From Actinoplanes sp. NBC_00393 (lineage in GTDB: Bacteria > Actinomycetota > Actinomycetes > Mycobacteriales > Micromonosporaceae): 64,000 bases of DNA. The DNA lies in the NCBI RefSeq assembly GCF_036053395.1, contig NZ_CP107942.1:3748501-3812500 (forward strand), given 5' to 3'. The notes beneath the pieces were generated by a model that was not told the origin of the DNA, searched no databases, and saw only the letters and a program-made list of their open reading frames with translations. Position 1 is the first letter of the stretch; each line of letters starts with the position of its first letter. Shown here piece by piece: positions 25,775 to 34,226 of this stretch. Both the position numbers and the translations under genes were made by a program.

Positions 25775-27121
25775 ATGACGGCCGAAACTCGGGAAATGCG
25801 CCAGATCGCCGATCTGCACCGCGACGACCGCGGTCTGCCGTGGATCGGCAACCTCTTCAACTATCAGCGGGACCCGGTCGCGTTCTACCGGCGCCACTGG
25901 GAGCGTTACGGACCGGTCGCCCCGTCCTACAACCTCGGCCGGCGCTCGGTGATGCTGATCGGCCCGGACGCCTGCGGCGAGGTCCTGCAGAACCGGGACA
26001 AGGCGTTCGCCAACGAGCCCGGCTGGTCACAGCTGGTCGGCCCGTTCTTCCACCGCGGTCTGATGCTCATCGACTTCGACGACCATCACGACCACCGGCG
26101 GATCATGCAGGAGGCGTTCACCCGGCCCCGGCTGGAGGGCTACACCCGCCGGCTGCACCCGGCCATCGAGCAGGGCATGGCGGGCTGGGCGCCCGGCCAG
26201 GAGTTCCCCGCGTTCTGGCGGCTCAAGCAGCTCACCCTCGACATCGCCGCGGACCTGTTCATGGGCGGCGCGCACGACACCAGCCGGGCCGAGATGCAGC
26301 GGATCAACAAGGCGTTCATCGCCTGTGTGCAGGCCGCCGCCGGCGTGGTCCGCGCCGACGTGCCGTTCACCCGCTGGGGGCGGGCCTACCGCGGCCGGCG
26401 GGTCCTGGAGAACTTCCTGCGCGGCTACCTGCCGGCGAAGCGGGCCACGCTCAGCGACGACATCTTCTCGGTGCTCTGCCACATCGAGACCGACGACGGC
26501 GCCCGGTTCTCCGACGACGACGTCATCAACCACATGATCTTCCTGATGATGGCGGCGCACGACACGTCCACCATCACCACCTCCGCGATCCTGCAGTACC
26601 TCGGCCAGCACCCCACCTGGCAGCAGCGCTGCCGCACCGAGGCGCTGGCGCTCGGCCCGGCGCCGACGATGGCCGAGCTGGAGTCGCTGGTCTCGATCGA
26701 CCTGGTCATGCGCGAGGCGCTGCGCCTGCGGGCCCCGGTGCCGGTGCTGCTGCGCTACACCGTCAAGGACACCGTGGTGCAGGGCGTGCGCATCCCGGCC
26801 GACACCATGTGCACGGTCGGCGTCCAGTTCACCCAGCTGATGGAGCAGTACTGGACCAATCCGATGGTCTTCGACCCGGAGCGCTTCGCGCCGCACCGCC
26901 GGGAGGACCGCTCGCACCGCTTCGCCTGGGAGCCGTTCGGCGGTGGCGTGCACAAGTGCATCGGCCTGTACTTCGCCGGCCTGGAGATCAAAGCGATCAT
27001 GCACCGGCTGCTGCGCGGCTACCACTGGAGCGTCGACCCCGGCTACGTCGCCCCGCTGGACCAGCACGCGCTGCCGTTCCCCAAGGACGGCCAGCCGATC
27101 GTGCTCCACCGCCTGTCATGA
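25775..27121 (+). CDS. Cytochrome P450 monooxygenase
   Basis: 448 residues. The I-helix motif is AAHDTST (260-266), the ExxR is Glu314-Arg317, and the heme loop is FGGGVHKCIG with Cys395 as thiolate ligand. This is a normal soluble bacterial P450; its I-helix and sequence style recall the CYP51/sterol and terpenoid branch, though I do not assign a CYP number. Start ATG 25775 has GAGGTG upstream. No ferredoxin or reductase is in the operon, so electrons come from elsewhere. Placed first in an oxidation operon, it may hydroxylate a hydrophobic substrate that the following enzymes convert to an acid and then degrade. Confidence 0.93.
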   Translation: MTAETREMRQIADLHRDDRGLPWIGNLFNYQRDPVAFYRRHWERYGPVAPSYNLGRRSVMLIGPDACGEVLQNRDKAFANEPGWSQLVGPFFHRGLMLIDFDDHHDHRRIMQEAFTRPRLEGYTRRLHPAIEQGMAGWAPGQEFPAFWRLKQLTLDIAADLFMGGAHDTSRAEMQRINKAFIACVQAAAGVVRADVPFTRWGRAYRGRRVLENFLRGYLPAKRATLSDDIFSVLCHIETDDGARFSDDDVINHMIFLMMAAHDTSTITTSAILQYLGQHPTWQQRCRTEALALGPAPTMAELESLVSIDLVMREALRLRAPVPVLLRYTVKDTVVQGVRIPADTMCTVGVQFTQLMEQYWTNPMVFDPERFAPHRREDRSHRFAWEPFGGGVHKCIGLYFAGLEIKAIMHRLLRGYHWSVDPGYVAPLDQHALPFPKDGQPIVLHRLS

Positions 27122-28698
27122 CCGCGGTCAGCGCACACCGGCCGGCCTGGTTGACCGACGCCCGGTTGGCCTCGCTGCGCCGCTGGGTCGCGGTTTCCGC
27201 CTCCGGCGGCAGCGGGGGTACGACCACCGCGCTCGCCCCCTTCGACGCCCAGCCGACCGTCGAGGTGCCCGCGTGCACCACCGAGGACGTCGACGCCGCC
27301 GCCGCGCGGGCCCGGTCGGCGCAGCAGCAGTGGGCCGACCTGTCGTACGGCGCCCGCGCGCAGGTCGTACTCCGCTTCCATGACCTTCTCGTCGAACGGC
27401 AGGACGAGGTGCTGGACCTCATCCAGTGGGAGATGGGCAAGGCCCGCCTGCACGCCTGGCAGGAGGTCCTGCTGCTGGGCACCGTGGCCCGCCACTACGC
27501 CCGGCACGGGCAGACCTATCTGGAGGACCGCGCCGTCCGCCCCGCCGTCCCGGTGCTCACCCGCGCCAAGGAGCTGCGCCTGCCCAAAGGCGTCGTCGGG
27601 ATCATCTCGCCCTGGAACTACCCGCTCTACCTCGGCGTCGGCGACCTGATCCCCGCACTGCTGGCCGGCAACACCGCCGTCAGCAAGGCCGACCAGCAGA
27701 CCCCGCTGACCCTGCTCTGGGCGCGGGCGCTGCTGGCCGAGGCAGGCCTGCCGGAACAGGTCTGGCAGGTCGTCACCGGCGACGGGCCGAGCATCGGCAC
27801 GGCCGTCGTCGACGCCGTCGACTACCTGTGCTTCACCGGCTCCACGGCCACCGGCCGGCTGGTGGCCGAACGCGCCGCCCGCCGGCTCATCGGCGCCTCG
27901 CTCGAGCTCGGCGGCAAGAACCCGCTGATCGTCCGCGCCGACGCCGACCTGGAGCTCGCCGCGCGGGGCACCGCCGAGGCCGCGTTCGCCAACAGCGGCC
28001 AGATGTGCATCCACATCGAACGGGTGATCGTGCACGCCGAGGTGTACGAGGCGTTCACCGCGGCGCTGCTGGCCGCCACCAGCGGGCAGCGGCTGGGCCA
28101 GGGGCTGGGCTACGGCTATGACATCGGCCCGCTCGCCGGCCAGGCCCAACTCGACCGGGTCGACGCGCACGTGCGTGACGCGGTCGCCAAGGGCGCCACC
28201 GTGCTGGCCGGCGGCCGCCCCCGCCCCGACATCGCCCCGTACGCGTACGCGCCCACGGTCCTCGCCGACGTCACCGACGACATGGACGTCTGCCTCGGCG
28301 AAACCTTCGGCCCGGTCATCGCGCTGCACCGCGCCGCCGACGACACCGCCGCGATCGCCACGGCCAACCGCGGCCGGCACGGCCTGTCCGCCAGCATCTT
28401 CAGCAGCGACACCGCCGAGGCCGAGGTGATGGCCCGCCGGATCCGCGCCGGCGCGGTCAACATCAACGACGGGGCCGGCCTGGCCATCGGCACGGTGGAG
28501 GCGCCCATGGGCGGGCGCGGGGACAGCGGCCTGGGCCGCCGGCACGGCGCGGAGGGGATCCGCAGGTTCACCGACGCGCAGACCGTGGCCGTCTCCCGGC
28601 TCGGCCCGCTCGGCCCACCGCCGGGCCGGCCGACCGAATCGTTCGTGGCGCTCGGCAACAAGCAACTCAGGCTGCTGCGGCGGCTCGGTATCCGGTGA
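27118..28698 (+). CDS. NAD(P)-dependent aldehyde dehydrogenase
   Basis: 526 residues. The active site has Asn167 (SPWNYP), general base Glu263 (LELGGKN) and nucleophile Cys297 (NSGQMC). The SGQMCIHIERV context and the tail are most like the succinate-semialdehyde-dehydrogenase branch, in which many fatty or terpenoid aldehyde enzymes also fall. The ATG overlaps the P450 stop (ATGA). It probably oxidises the aldehyde made after the P450 step to an acid, the substrate of the downstream acyl-CoA ligase. Confidence 0.93.
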   Translation: MTAVSAHRPAWLTDARLASLRRWVAVSASGGSGGTTTALAPFDAQPTVEVPACTTEDVDAAAARARSAQQQWADLSYGARAQVVLRFHDLLVERQDEVLDLIQWEMGKARLHAWQEVLLLGTVARHYARHGQTYLEDRAVRPAVPVLTRAKELRLPKGVVGIISPWNYPLYLGVGDLIPALLAGNTAVSKADQQTPLTLLWARALLAEAGLPEQVWQVVTGDGPSIGTAVVDAVDYLCFTGSTATGRLVAERAARRLIGASLELGGKNPLIVRADADLELAARGTAEAAFANSGQMCIHIERVIVHAEVYEAFTAALLAATSGQRLGQGLGYGYDIGPLAGQAQLDRVDAHVRDAVAKGATVLAGGRPRPDIAPYAYAPTVLADVTDDMDVCLGETFGPVIALHRAADDTAAIATANRGRHGLSASIFSSDTAEAEVMARRIRAGAVNINDGAGLAIGTVEAPMGGRGDSGLGRRHGAEGIRRFTDAQTVAVSRLGPLGPPPGRPTESFVALGNKQLRLLRRLGIR

Positions 28699-28713
28699 GC
28701 GAAGGGAATCAGC

Positions 28714-29895
28714 GTGGATTTCGACGACACCCCCGACGAGGCGGCCTGGCGTGCCGAGGTGCGCTCCTTCCTGGAGAAACACCACCCGTCCGGGGAACGG
28801 CCCCGCGACGACCCGGACGCGGCCCGCGCCTGGCAGGCCACCCTGTACGAGGCCGGCTTCGTCGGAGTCGCCTGGCCGCAGCAGGCCGGCGGCCGCGGCG
28901 GCACCCCGATGCAGCAGGCGATCGTCGACCAGGAGATGGCCCGGCTCGGGCTGCCCGCGCTGATCAACCTGATCGGCATCGGCATGTGCGGCCCGACCGT
29001 GATCATGCACGGCAGCGACGATCAGAAGCAGCGCTACCTCACGCGGCTGCTGCGCGCCGACGACCTGTGGTGCCAGCTGTTCAGTGAACCCGAGGCCGGC
29101 AGCGACCTGGCCGGGCTGCGCACCCGGGCAGTGCGCGACGCCGACGGCGGCTGGCGGATCACCGGGCAGAAGGTGTGGACGACGCTCGCGCACCTCGCCG
29201 ACTTCGGGATCCTGCTCACCCGTACCGATCCGGATGTTCCGAAACACCGCGGCCTGACCATGTTCGTGGTCGACATGAAGGCGCCCGGGGTCACGGTCCG
29301 GCCGTTGCGGCAGATGAACGGCGACGCGCATTTCAACGAGGTGTTCTTCGACGACGTGCGGATCCCCGACGCGGAACGCCTCGGCGAGCCGGGCGAGGGC
29401 TGGACGGTGGCGCTGACGACGCTGATGAGCGAGCGGCTCTCGCTCGGTGGCGGTGGCACGGCGGTCGGACCCAAACCGGAGGTGGTGGCCCGGCACGTCG
29501 CCGAGCACATCGGCGCGCTCACCGCCGACCGGCAGGTGCTGGCCCGCCAGCAGCTGGGCCGCGGTTTCGTCGCCGCGCTCGGGGCCCGCTACACCGGCTA
29601 CCGGCAACTGTCGAAACTCAGCCGCGGCGAGTTCCCCGGCCCGGAGGCGTCGGCGGGCAAGCTGAGCGGCACCCAGTCGGCGCGGGACCTGACCGACCTC
29701 GCGGTGCGCGTGCTCGGCGACGACGCGCCCATCGGCGGCGGCCCCTGGCAGACCGCGCAGGCGGTGATGCCGGGCATGGCCATCGCGGGCGGCAGCGACC
29801 AGGTGCTGCGCAACATCATCGGCGAGCGGGTCCTCGGGCTGCCCGCCGAACCCCGTGCGGACAAGGGCGTCACGTTCAAGGAGACCCTGGCATGA
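28714..29895 (+). CDS. Acyl-CoA dehydrogenase, larger subunit type
   Basis: 393 residues with the ACAD fold. The middle-domain FAD motif is LFSEPEAGSDLAGL and WRITGQKVWTT, and the C-terminal helical domain contains the GTQSARDLTDLAVRVLG region. Start GTG 28714 has AAGGGA upstream. It ends inside the start of a second, shorter ACAD gene (29892, ATGA). In actinobacteria such adjacent pairs form alpha2beta2 heterotetramers, known for FadE26-27 and FadE28-29 in steroid side-chain oxidation. A heteromeric enzyme acting on a bulky acyl-CoA is therefore likely. Confidence 0.9.
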   Translation: MDFDDTPDEAAWRAEVRSFLEKHHPSGERPRDDPDAARAWQATLYEAGFVGVAWPQQAGGRGGTPMQQAIVDQEMARLGLPALINLIGIGMCGPTVIMHGSDDQKQRYLTRLLRADDLWCQLFSEPEAGSDLAGLRTRAVRDADGGWRITGQKVWTTLAHLADFGILLTRTDPDVPKHRGLTMFVVDMKAPGVTVRPLRQMNGDAHFNEVFFDDVRIPDAERLGEPGEGWTVALTTLMSERLSLGGGGTAVGPKPEVVARHVAEHIGALTADRQVLARQQLGRGFVAALGARYTGYRQLSKLSRGEFPGPEASAGKLSGTQSARDLTDLAVRVLGDDAPIGGGPWQTAQAVMPGMAIAGGSDQVLRNIIGERVLGLPAEPRADKGVTFKETLA

Positions 29896-30872
29896 ACTTC
29901 GACCTGGACCAGGAGCATCTGGATCTGGCCGCCGCAGCCGGTGAGTTCCTGGCGGGCTCGGCGTCGCCGGCCGCGGCCCGGGCGGCGCTGGACGACGGCG
30001 CCGCGGCCCGGCCGGGCCGCGCGGAGCTGGTCAAGAGCGGCTACGCGACGATCACCGTGCCGGAGAGCGCCGGTGGGGGCGGCGGCAGCGTGCTGCAGCT
30101 CGCCGTGGTGGCCGAGCAGGCCGGGCGGGTGCTCACCGGTCCGTCACTGGTGAGCTTCGCGCGGGCCGCCGTGCTGCTGGACGGCGACGCGGACCGGCTG
30201 GCCGGCCTGGCCGACGGGAGTCTCGCCGTCGCGGTCGTCGACGACAGCGGGCCGGTGCTGGACGCAATCGGCGCCGACACCTTCCTGGCGCTGCGCGACG
30301 GCGCCCTGGTCTGCGGGCCGGGCACGGTCACCGCGCGGGAGCCGATCGACGCGACCCGCGGTCTCGGCGACGTCGAACTGGGCCAGACCGTGGTGCTGGC
30401 GCGCGACGCCGGCGAACGGTGGCAGCGGGCCGAGCGCGTCGGCCGTACGGTCCTCGCCGCCGAAGGCTTGGGGGCTGCCGCCTACCTGCTGGAGATGGGT
30501 GTGGCGTACGCGAAACAGCGCCACGCGTTCGGCCGGGCGATCGGCTCGTACCAGGCCGTCAAACACCTGCTCGTCGACGTGTACGTCGCCGTCGAACAGC
30601 TGCGCTCGCTGGTCTGGTGGGCCGCCTGGGCCGCCGACCGCGCGCCCGGCGAACTGCCCCTGGCCGCAGCCGCCGCCAAAGCCGCCGCAGCCACCACCCT
30701 CGAACAGGCGGCCGAGACAGTGATCCAGGTGCACGGCGGCATCGGGTTCACCTGGGAACACGACGCGCACCTGTACTGGCGGCGCGCCAAGGTGGACCGG
30801 TTCCTGCTCGGCGACGACGTGGCGGCCTTCGACGAGGTCGCCCGGCTGGCGATGAGGGAGGCAACGCGATGA
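29892..30872 (+). CDS. Acyl-CoA dehydrogenase, shorter partner subunit
   Basis: 326 residues with a reduced N-terminal and beta domain. The C-terminal part is well conserved: GVAYAKQRHAFGRAIGSYQAVKH, then ETVIQVHGGIGFTWEHDAHLY, the FAD/subunit contact typical of ACADs. The shortened middle domain and translational coupling to the 393-residue ACAD fit the beta subunit of a heteromeric dehydrogenase. It also overlaps the acyl-CoA ligase start (ATGA at 30869). Confidence 0.9.
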   Translation: MNFDLDQEHLDLAAAAGEFLAGSASPAAARAALDDGAAARPGRAELVKSGYATITVPESAGGGGGSVLQLAVVAEQAGRVLTGPSLVSFARAAVLLDGDADRLAGLADGSLAVAVVDDSGPVLDAIGADTFLALRDGALVCGPGTVTAREPIDATRGLGDVELGQTVVLARDAGERWQRAERVGRTVLAAEGLGAAAYLLEMGVAYAKQRHAFGRAIGSYQAVKHLLVDVYVAVEQLRSLVWWAAWAADRAPGELPLAAAAAKAAAATTLEQAAETVIQVHGGIGFTWEHDAHLYWRRAKVDRFLLGDDVAAFDEVARLAMREATR

Positions 30873-32356
30873 GTCACCACCTCGCGGTCCTTGCCGAGAA
30901 GGCGTACGAACGCCACGGCGACTACGAGTCGCTGTTCTTCGAGGGCAGATGGCTGACCTCCGGCGAGATCCATGACAGGTCGGCCCGGGCCGCCGGAGGG
31001 CTGCGCGCGCACGGCGTGCAGCCCGGCGACCGGGTGGTCGTGATGACCATGAACACCCCCGAGGTGTTCATCTCCTACCGGGCGATCTGGCGGGCCGGCG
31101 CGGTGGTGACCCCGGTGATCTTCCTGCAGAGCGGGCCGGAGCTGCGGCACATCCTCACCGACTCCGGCGCCACCGCGGCGATCATCAGCCCGGAGCTGAT
31201 CCCCCTGTTCCGCGGTGCCGCCGACGGGCTGGACATCACCACGTTCGTCATCGGCGAGAACTACGCGGAACTCGAGACCGGCGAACCGGCCGGGATTGAA
31301 CCGCGCGCCGACGACGACCTCGCGGCGCTGCTCTACACCGGCGGCACGACCGGACGGGCGAAAGGCGTCATGCTCAGCCACCGCGGCCTGTGGGAGTCCG
31401 GGCGCGGCCTCGAGCTGACCGCACGGGCGTCGACCGCGACCAGGTCGCTGCTGCCGCTGCCGCTGTCGCACGCCTACGGTCTGATCGTCACCATCGCCGG
31501 CCTGCACTCCGAGCGCCCGCTGGTCTCGGTGTTGCAGCGCTGGTTCGACCCGGTCGGCTGGCTGGAACTGGTCGCCGAACACCGCCTGGAATCCAGTCCC
31601 GTCGTGCCCACCATGCTGCAGATGCTGCTCGCCCAGCAGCACGCCGACTACGACCTCTCCTCACTGCAGACGTTCGGCTCGGGCGGCGCCACCCTGCCAC
31701 CCGCGATCCGCGCCGCGGCCGAGAAGACCTTCGGCGTGACCGTCCTGCAGGGCTACGGCTGCACCGAGTCCAGCGCGGTGATCTCCGCGGAGTCACTCTC
31801 CGACCACCGGCCCGGCAGCGTCGGCAAGCCACTCCCCCACGCCGAGGTGGCCATCCTCGACCCCGCCGGCAACCCGATGAAGGCCGGCACGGACGGCGAG
31901 ATCTGTGTCCGCGGTCCCGGCGTGATGCTCGGCTACTGGAACGATCCGGAGCTGACCGCGCAGACCGTCCGGGACGGGTGGCTGCACACCGGCGACGTCG
32001 GACATCTCGACGAGGACGGTTTCCTCTTCGTCGTCGACCGGATGAAGGACCTGATCATCCGGGGCGGTTTCAACGTCTTCCCCCGCGACGTCGAGGACGT
32101 GCTGCTGGAGCACCCGGCGGTACAGATCGCAGCCTGCGTCGGCAGGCCGGACACCGAGAACGGCGAGGAGGTGGTCGCCGTCGTGCAGCTCGTGCCGGGT
32201 GAGCAGGTCAGCGGCGCGGAACTCGTCGAGTACGCCAAGGACCGGATGGCGAAGTACAAGTATCCGCGCGAGGTCGTCGTGCTCGACACGGTGCCGTTGA
32301 CCAGCGTCGGCAAACTCGACCGCAAGGCCGTCCGCGCCCTGGTGCAGCCCCGATGA
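30869..32356 (+). CDS. AMP-forming acyl-CoA ligase
   Basis: 495 residues of the adenylate-forming family. The P-loop motif is LLYTGGTTGRAKGV, A5 is GYGCTESSA, A7/A8 is WLHTGDVGHLDEDGFLFVVDR and the hinge is GGFNVFPRDVED. A10, with the catalytic Lys, is PLTSVGKLDRKAV. It activates a carboxylic acid to its CoA ester using ATP, feeding the acyl-CoA dehydrogenases encoded just upstream. The size and motifs match FadD-type ligases of medium or cyclic acids; the acid cannot be named. Confidence 0.92.
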   Translation: MSHHLAVLAEKAYERHGDYESLFFEGRWLTSGEIHDRSARAAGGLRAHGVQPGDRVVVMTMNTPEVFISYRAIWRAGAVVTPVIFLQSGPELRHILTDSGATAAIISPELIPLFRGAADGLDITTFVIGENYAELETGEPAGIEPRADDDLAALLYTGGTTGRAKGVMLSHRGLWESGRGLELTARASTATRSLLPLPLSHAYGLIVTIAGLHSERPLVSVLQRWFDPVGWLELVAEHRLESSPVVPTMLQMLLAQQHADYDLSSLQTFGSGGATLPPAIRAAAEKTFGVTVLQGYGCTESSAVISAESLSDHRPGSVGKPLPHAEVAILDPAGNPMKAGTDGEICVRGPGVMLGYWNDPELTAQTVRDGWLHTGDVGHLDEDGFLFVVDRMKDLIIRGGFNVFPRDVEDVLLEHPAVQIAACVGRPDTENGEEVVAVVQLVPGEQVSGAELVEYAKDRMAKYKYPREVVVLDTVPLTSVGKLDRKAVRALVQPR

Positions 32357-33183
32357 GCCGCCGGATCGCCGGGATGGCCGTGATCGTCACCGGCGGCGCG
32401 CGCGGCATCGGCCGCGCCACCGCGCAGCACCTGGCCCGGCTCGGCGCATCGGTCGCGATCGGCGACCTCGACGCCGACCTGGCGGCCTCGGTCGCCGCCC
32501 CGTTCGGTGACCGGGTCACCGCCGCCCGGCTGGACGTCACCGATCCGGACTCCTGGAGCGAGTTCCTGACCGAGGTCGCCCACCTCGGCCCGTGGGACGC
32601 GCTGATCAACAACGCGGGCATCATGCCGCTCGGCTCGCTGCTCAAGGAACCCGACCAGATCACCCGGACCATCTTCGACGTCAACGTGTTCGGGGTGATC
32701 AACGGGACGAAGGCGGTCGCGCCCGGCATGGTCGACCGCGGTCACGGCCACATCGTCAACGTGGCCTCGGCGGTCGGCCGGCTCGCGGTCGCGAACGGCG
32801 CCACCTACTCGGCCTCCAAATTCGCCGTGGTCGGGTTCAGCGAGGCCATGCGCGCCGAACTCGAACCTTCCGGCGTCGACGTCACGCTGATCCTGCCGAC
32901 CGTGGTGCAGACCGAGCTGTCCGCCGGCGTCCCCGCAGCCAAGGGGGTCAAGTCGGTCACCCCCGACGAGGTGGCCAGGGTGATCGCCTTCGCGCTGCGC
33001 AAGCCGCAGGCCGAACTGTGGGTGCCGCGCTGGATCCAGGGCCCCACCAAGTTCACCCAGGCCCTGCCCCGCCGGGTCACGGCCGTACTCGACCGGCTCT
33101 CCGACGCCGGGAAGGTGCTGAGCCGGGCCGACCCGGCCGCCCGCGCGGCCTACGAGGAACGCGCCCGGCGCGGATCCGGGTGA
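32353..33183 (+). CDS. Short-chain dehydrogenase/reductase
   Basis: 276 residues of the classical SDR type. The NAD-binding motif is TGGARGIG; the active site has LINNAG, Ser (VNVASAVG) and Tyr-Ser-Ala-Ser-Lys. The conserved Asp after the second strand (IGDLDA) suggests NAD(H) rather than NADP(H). The extended C-terminus (TKFTQALPRRVTAVLDRL) is common in SDRs of lipid and steroid metabolism. It is the last gene of the operon, overlapping the ligase stop and followed by a strong hairpin. It probably oxidises a hydroxy intermediate. Confidence 0.92.
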   Translation: MSRRIAGMAVIVTGGARGIGRATAQHLARLGASVAIGDLDADLAASVAAPFGDRVTAARLDVTDPDSWSEFLTEVAHLGPWDALINNAGIMPLGSLLKEPDQITRTIFDVNVFGVINGTKAVAPGMVDRGHGHIVNVASAVGRLAVANGATYSASKFAVVGFSEAMRAELEPSGVDVTLILPTVVQTELSAGVPAAKGVKSVTPDEVARVIAFALRKPQAELWVPRWIQGPTKFTQALPRRVTAVLDRLSDAGKVLSRADPAARAAYEERARRGSG

Positions 33184-33189
33184 CTGCTC

Positions 33190-33220
33190 GCCGGCATCCT
33201 GCGGGCCGCGGGATGCCGGC
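33190..33220. terminator. Hairpin after the P450/acyl-CoA operon
   Basis: A perfect 10-bp stem (GCCGGCATCC pairing with GGATGCCGGC) around an 11-nt GC-rich loop begins 7 bp after the SDR stop. There is no T-run, as is usual in actinomycetes. Confidence 0.8.
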
Positions 33221-33353
33221 GGCCTGAGCCGGTCAGTTCGCCGGCGGGATGTTTTAGTTGATCCGGAACGGGTTGCGCGGGTCATAGGGCAGGACGGCGG
33301 CCGCGAGAGCACAGCCGGCCGAGCGGCTGGCGCAGCTCCATTAATGTTGATCC

Positions 33354-34076
33354 ATGACCAGCGGCAATTACGCGGCCCTGTTCATCAGCGCCCTCGCGCT
33401 CGCCATCTCGGTCTACGGCGTCCTTGAGCGGCGAAACGCAGCCAGGCGGGCGGAACGCCTTCGGCTCGCCGCGCTCATCGCCGAGCTTGATGGACTTCAC
33501 TTCGAACAGCTGAGCCCACCGGACGGCGTGGCACTGCGCGACTTTGTCGACACCATCAACAGCCGTCGCGGGCTGTTGTGCGCGCAGGTCCTGAACCTGC
33601 TCCCGCAGTTCCGCAAAGAGATCATCAGTTCCGAGCTGCGGGTTCTGGCGTACGCCCTGAGTCGGGCCGGGTATCCGGATGAAGCGAACCGTATCTGGAT
33701 GAATGCCGTCGACATGGCCGTCAAGGAGAGCATGCCGCTCGCGCTGTTCGCCCGACGCGGCTACGCCTACTTCCTGTTCAACGCGGGGCGTACCACGGAG
33801 GGCCGGACGATGATGCGCACGGCGGTCGACGCACTTACCGACACCGACGACGGGCTGGTCATGAAAATAGAGACTCTGAGGTTCTGGTCTATCGAGGAGC
33901 TCGACGCGTCACCGGGCGACACCACCGCGGCCGACGACCTGCTCGACGAAGCGCGCGAACTGGCATGCCGGGTGGCGGCCCCTCGGCGTCGCAAGCACGC
34001 TTACCAACTGCTTGGCGCCTCCGAGCCCGAGAGCCCCGGCGAACCGACCGGGACCGGGCCGCAAGGTCCCCACTGA
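33354..34076 (+). CDS. Membrane-anchored TPR-like protein
   Basis: 240 residues. One N-terminal transmembrane helix (about 7-24, YAALFISALALAISVYGVL) is followed by a basic stretch and a helical TPR-like domain (about 70-200, RAGYPDEANRIWMNAVDMA and ALFARRGYAYFLFNAGRTTE). The C-terminal tail is Pro/Gly-rich. No family recognised. The upstream 130 bp hold an AT-rich TTAATGTTGATCC just before the ATG and no clear ribosome binding site, so a leaderless message is possible. Codon use is a little less GC-rich than in the neighbouring operon. Confidence 0.7.
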   Translation: MTSGNYAALFISALALAISVYGVLERRNAARRAERLRLAALIAELDGLHFEQLSPPDGVALRDFVDTINSRRGLLCAQVLNLLPQFRKEIISSELRVLAYALSRAGYPDEANRIWMNAVDMAVKESMPLALFARRGYAYFLFNAGRTTEGRTMMRTAVDALTDTDDGLVMKIETLRFWSIEELDASPGDTTAADDLLDEARELACRVAAPRRRKHAYQLLGASEPESPGEPTGTGPQGPH

Positions 34077-34226
34077 CCTGGCCGGCCGGATACCAGCGGT
34101 ACCGCTACCTGGACATCGTGCGGTGGTTCGCCCGGAGCCAGGCGATCGCGGCGCACTCCGCCGCGTTCCGCGAGGCCGTGCTCGCCCGGCGCGCTGCGGC
34201 GCCGGGCAGAGCCGCTCGGAGAAGCG
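34077..34226 (+). other. Orphan coding-like fragment between two genes
   Basis: One forward frame here reads smoothly as a helix (GYQRYRYLDIVRWFARSQAI, then ARRAA), but it has no start or stop of its own and is shut between the TPR-like gene and the MMPL gene. It may be the remnant of a deleted gene. I see no regulatory structure here. Confidence 0.25.

Noticed and set aside
27043..29607. 854-codon reverse open frame antisense to the aldehyde dehydrogenase and acyl-CoA dehydrogenase genes
   Set aside because: The opposite strand carries clear active-site motifs of two enzymes; this frame has none.
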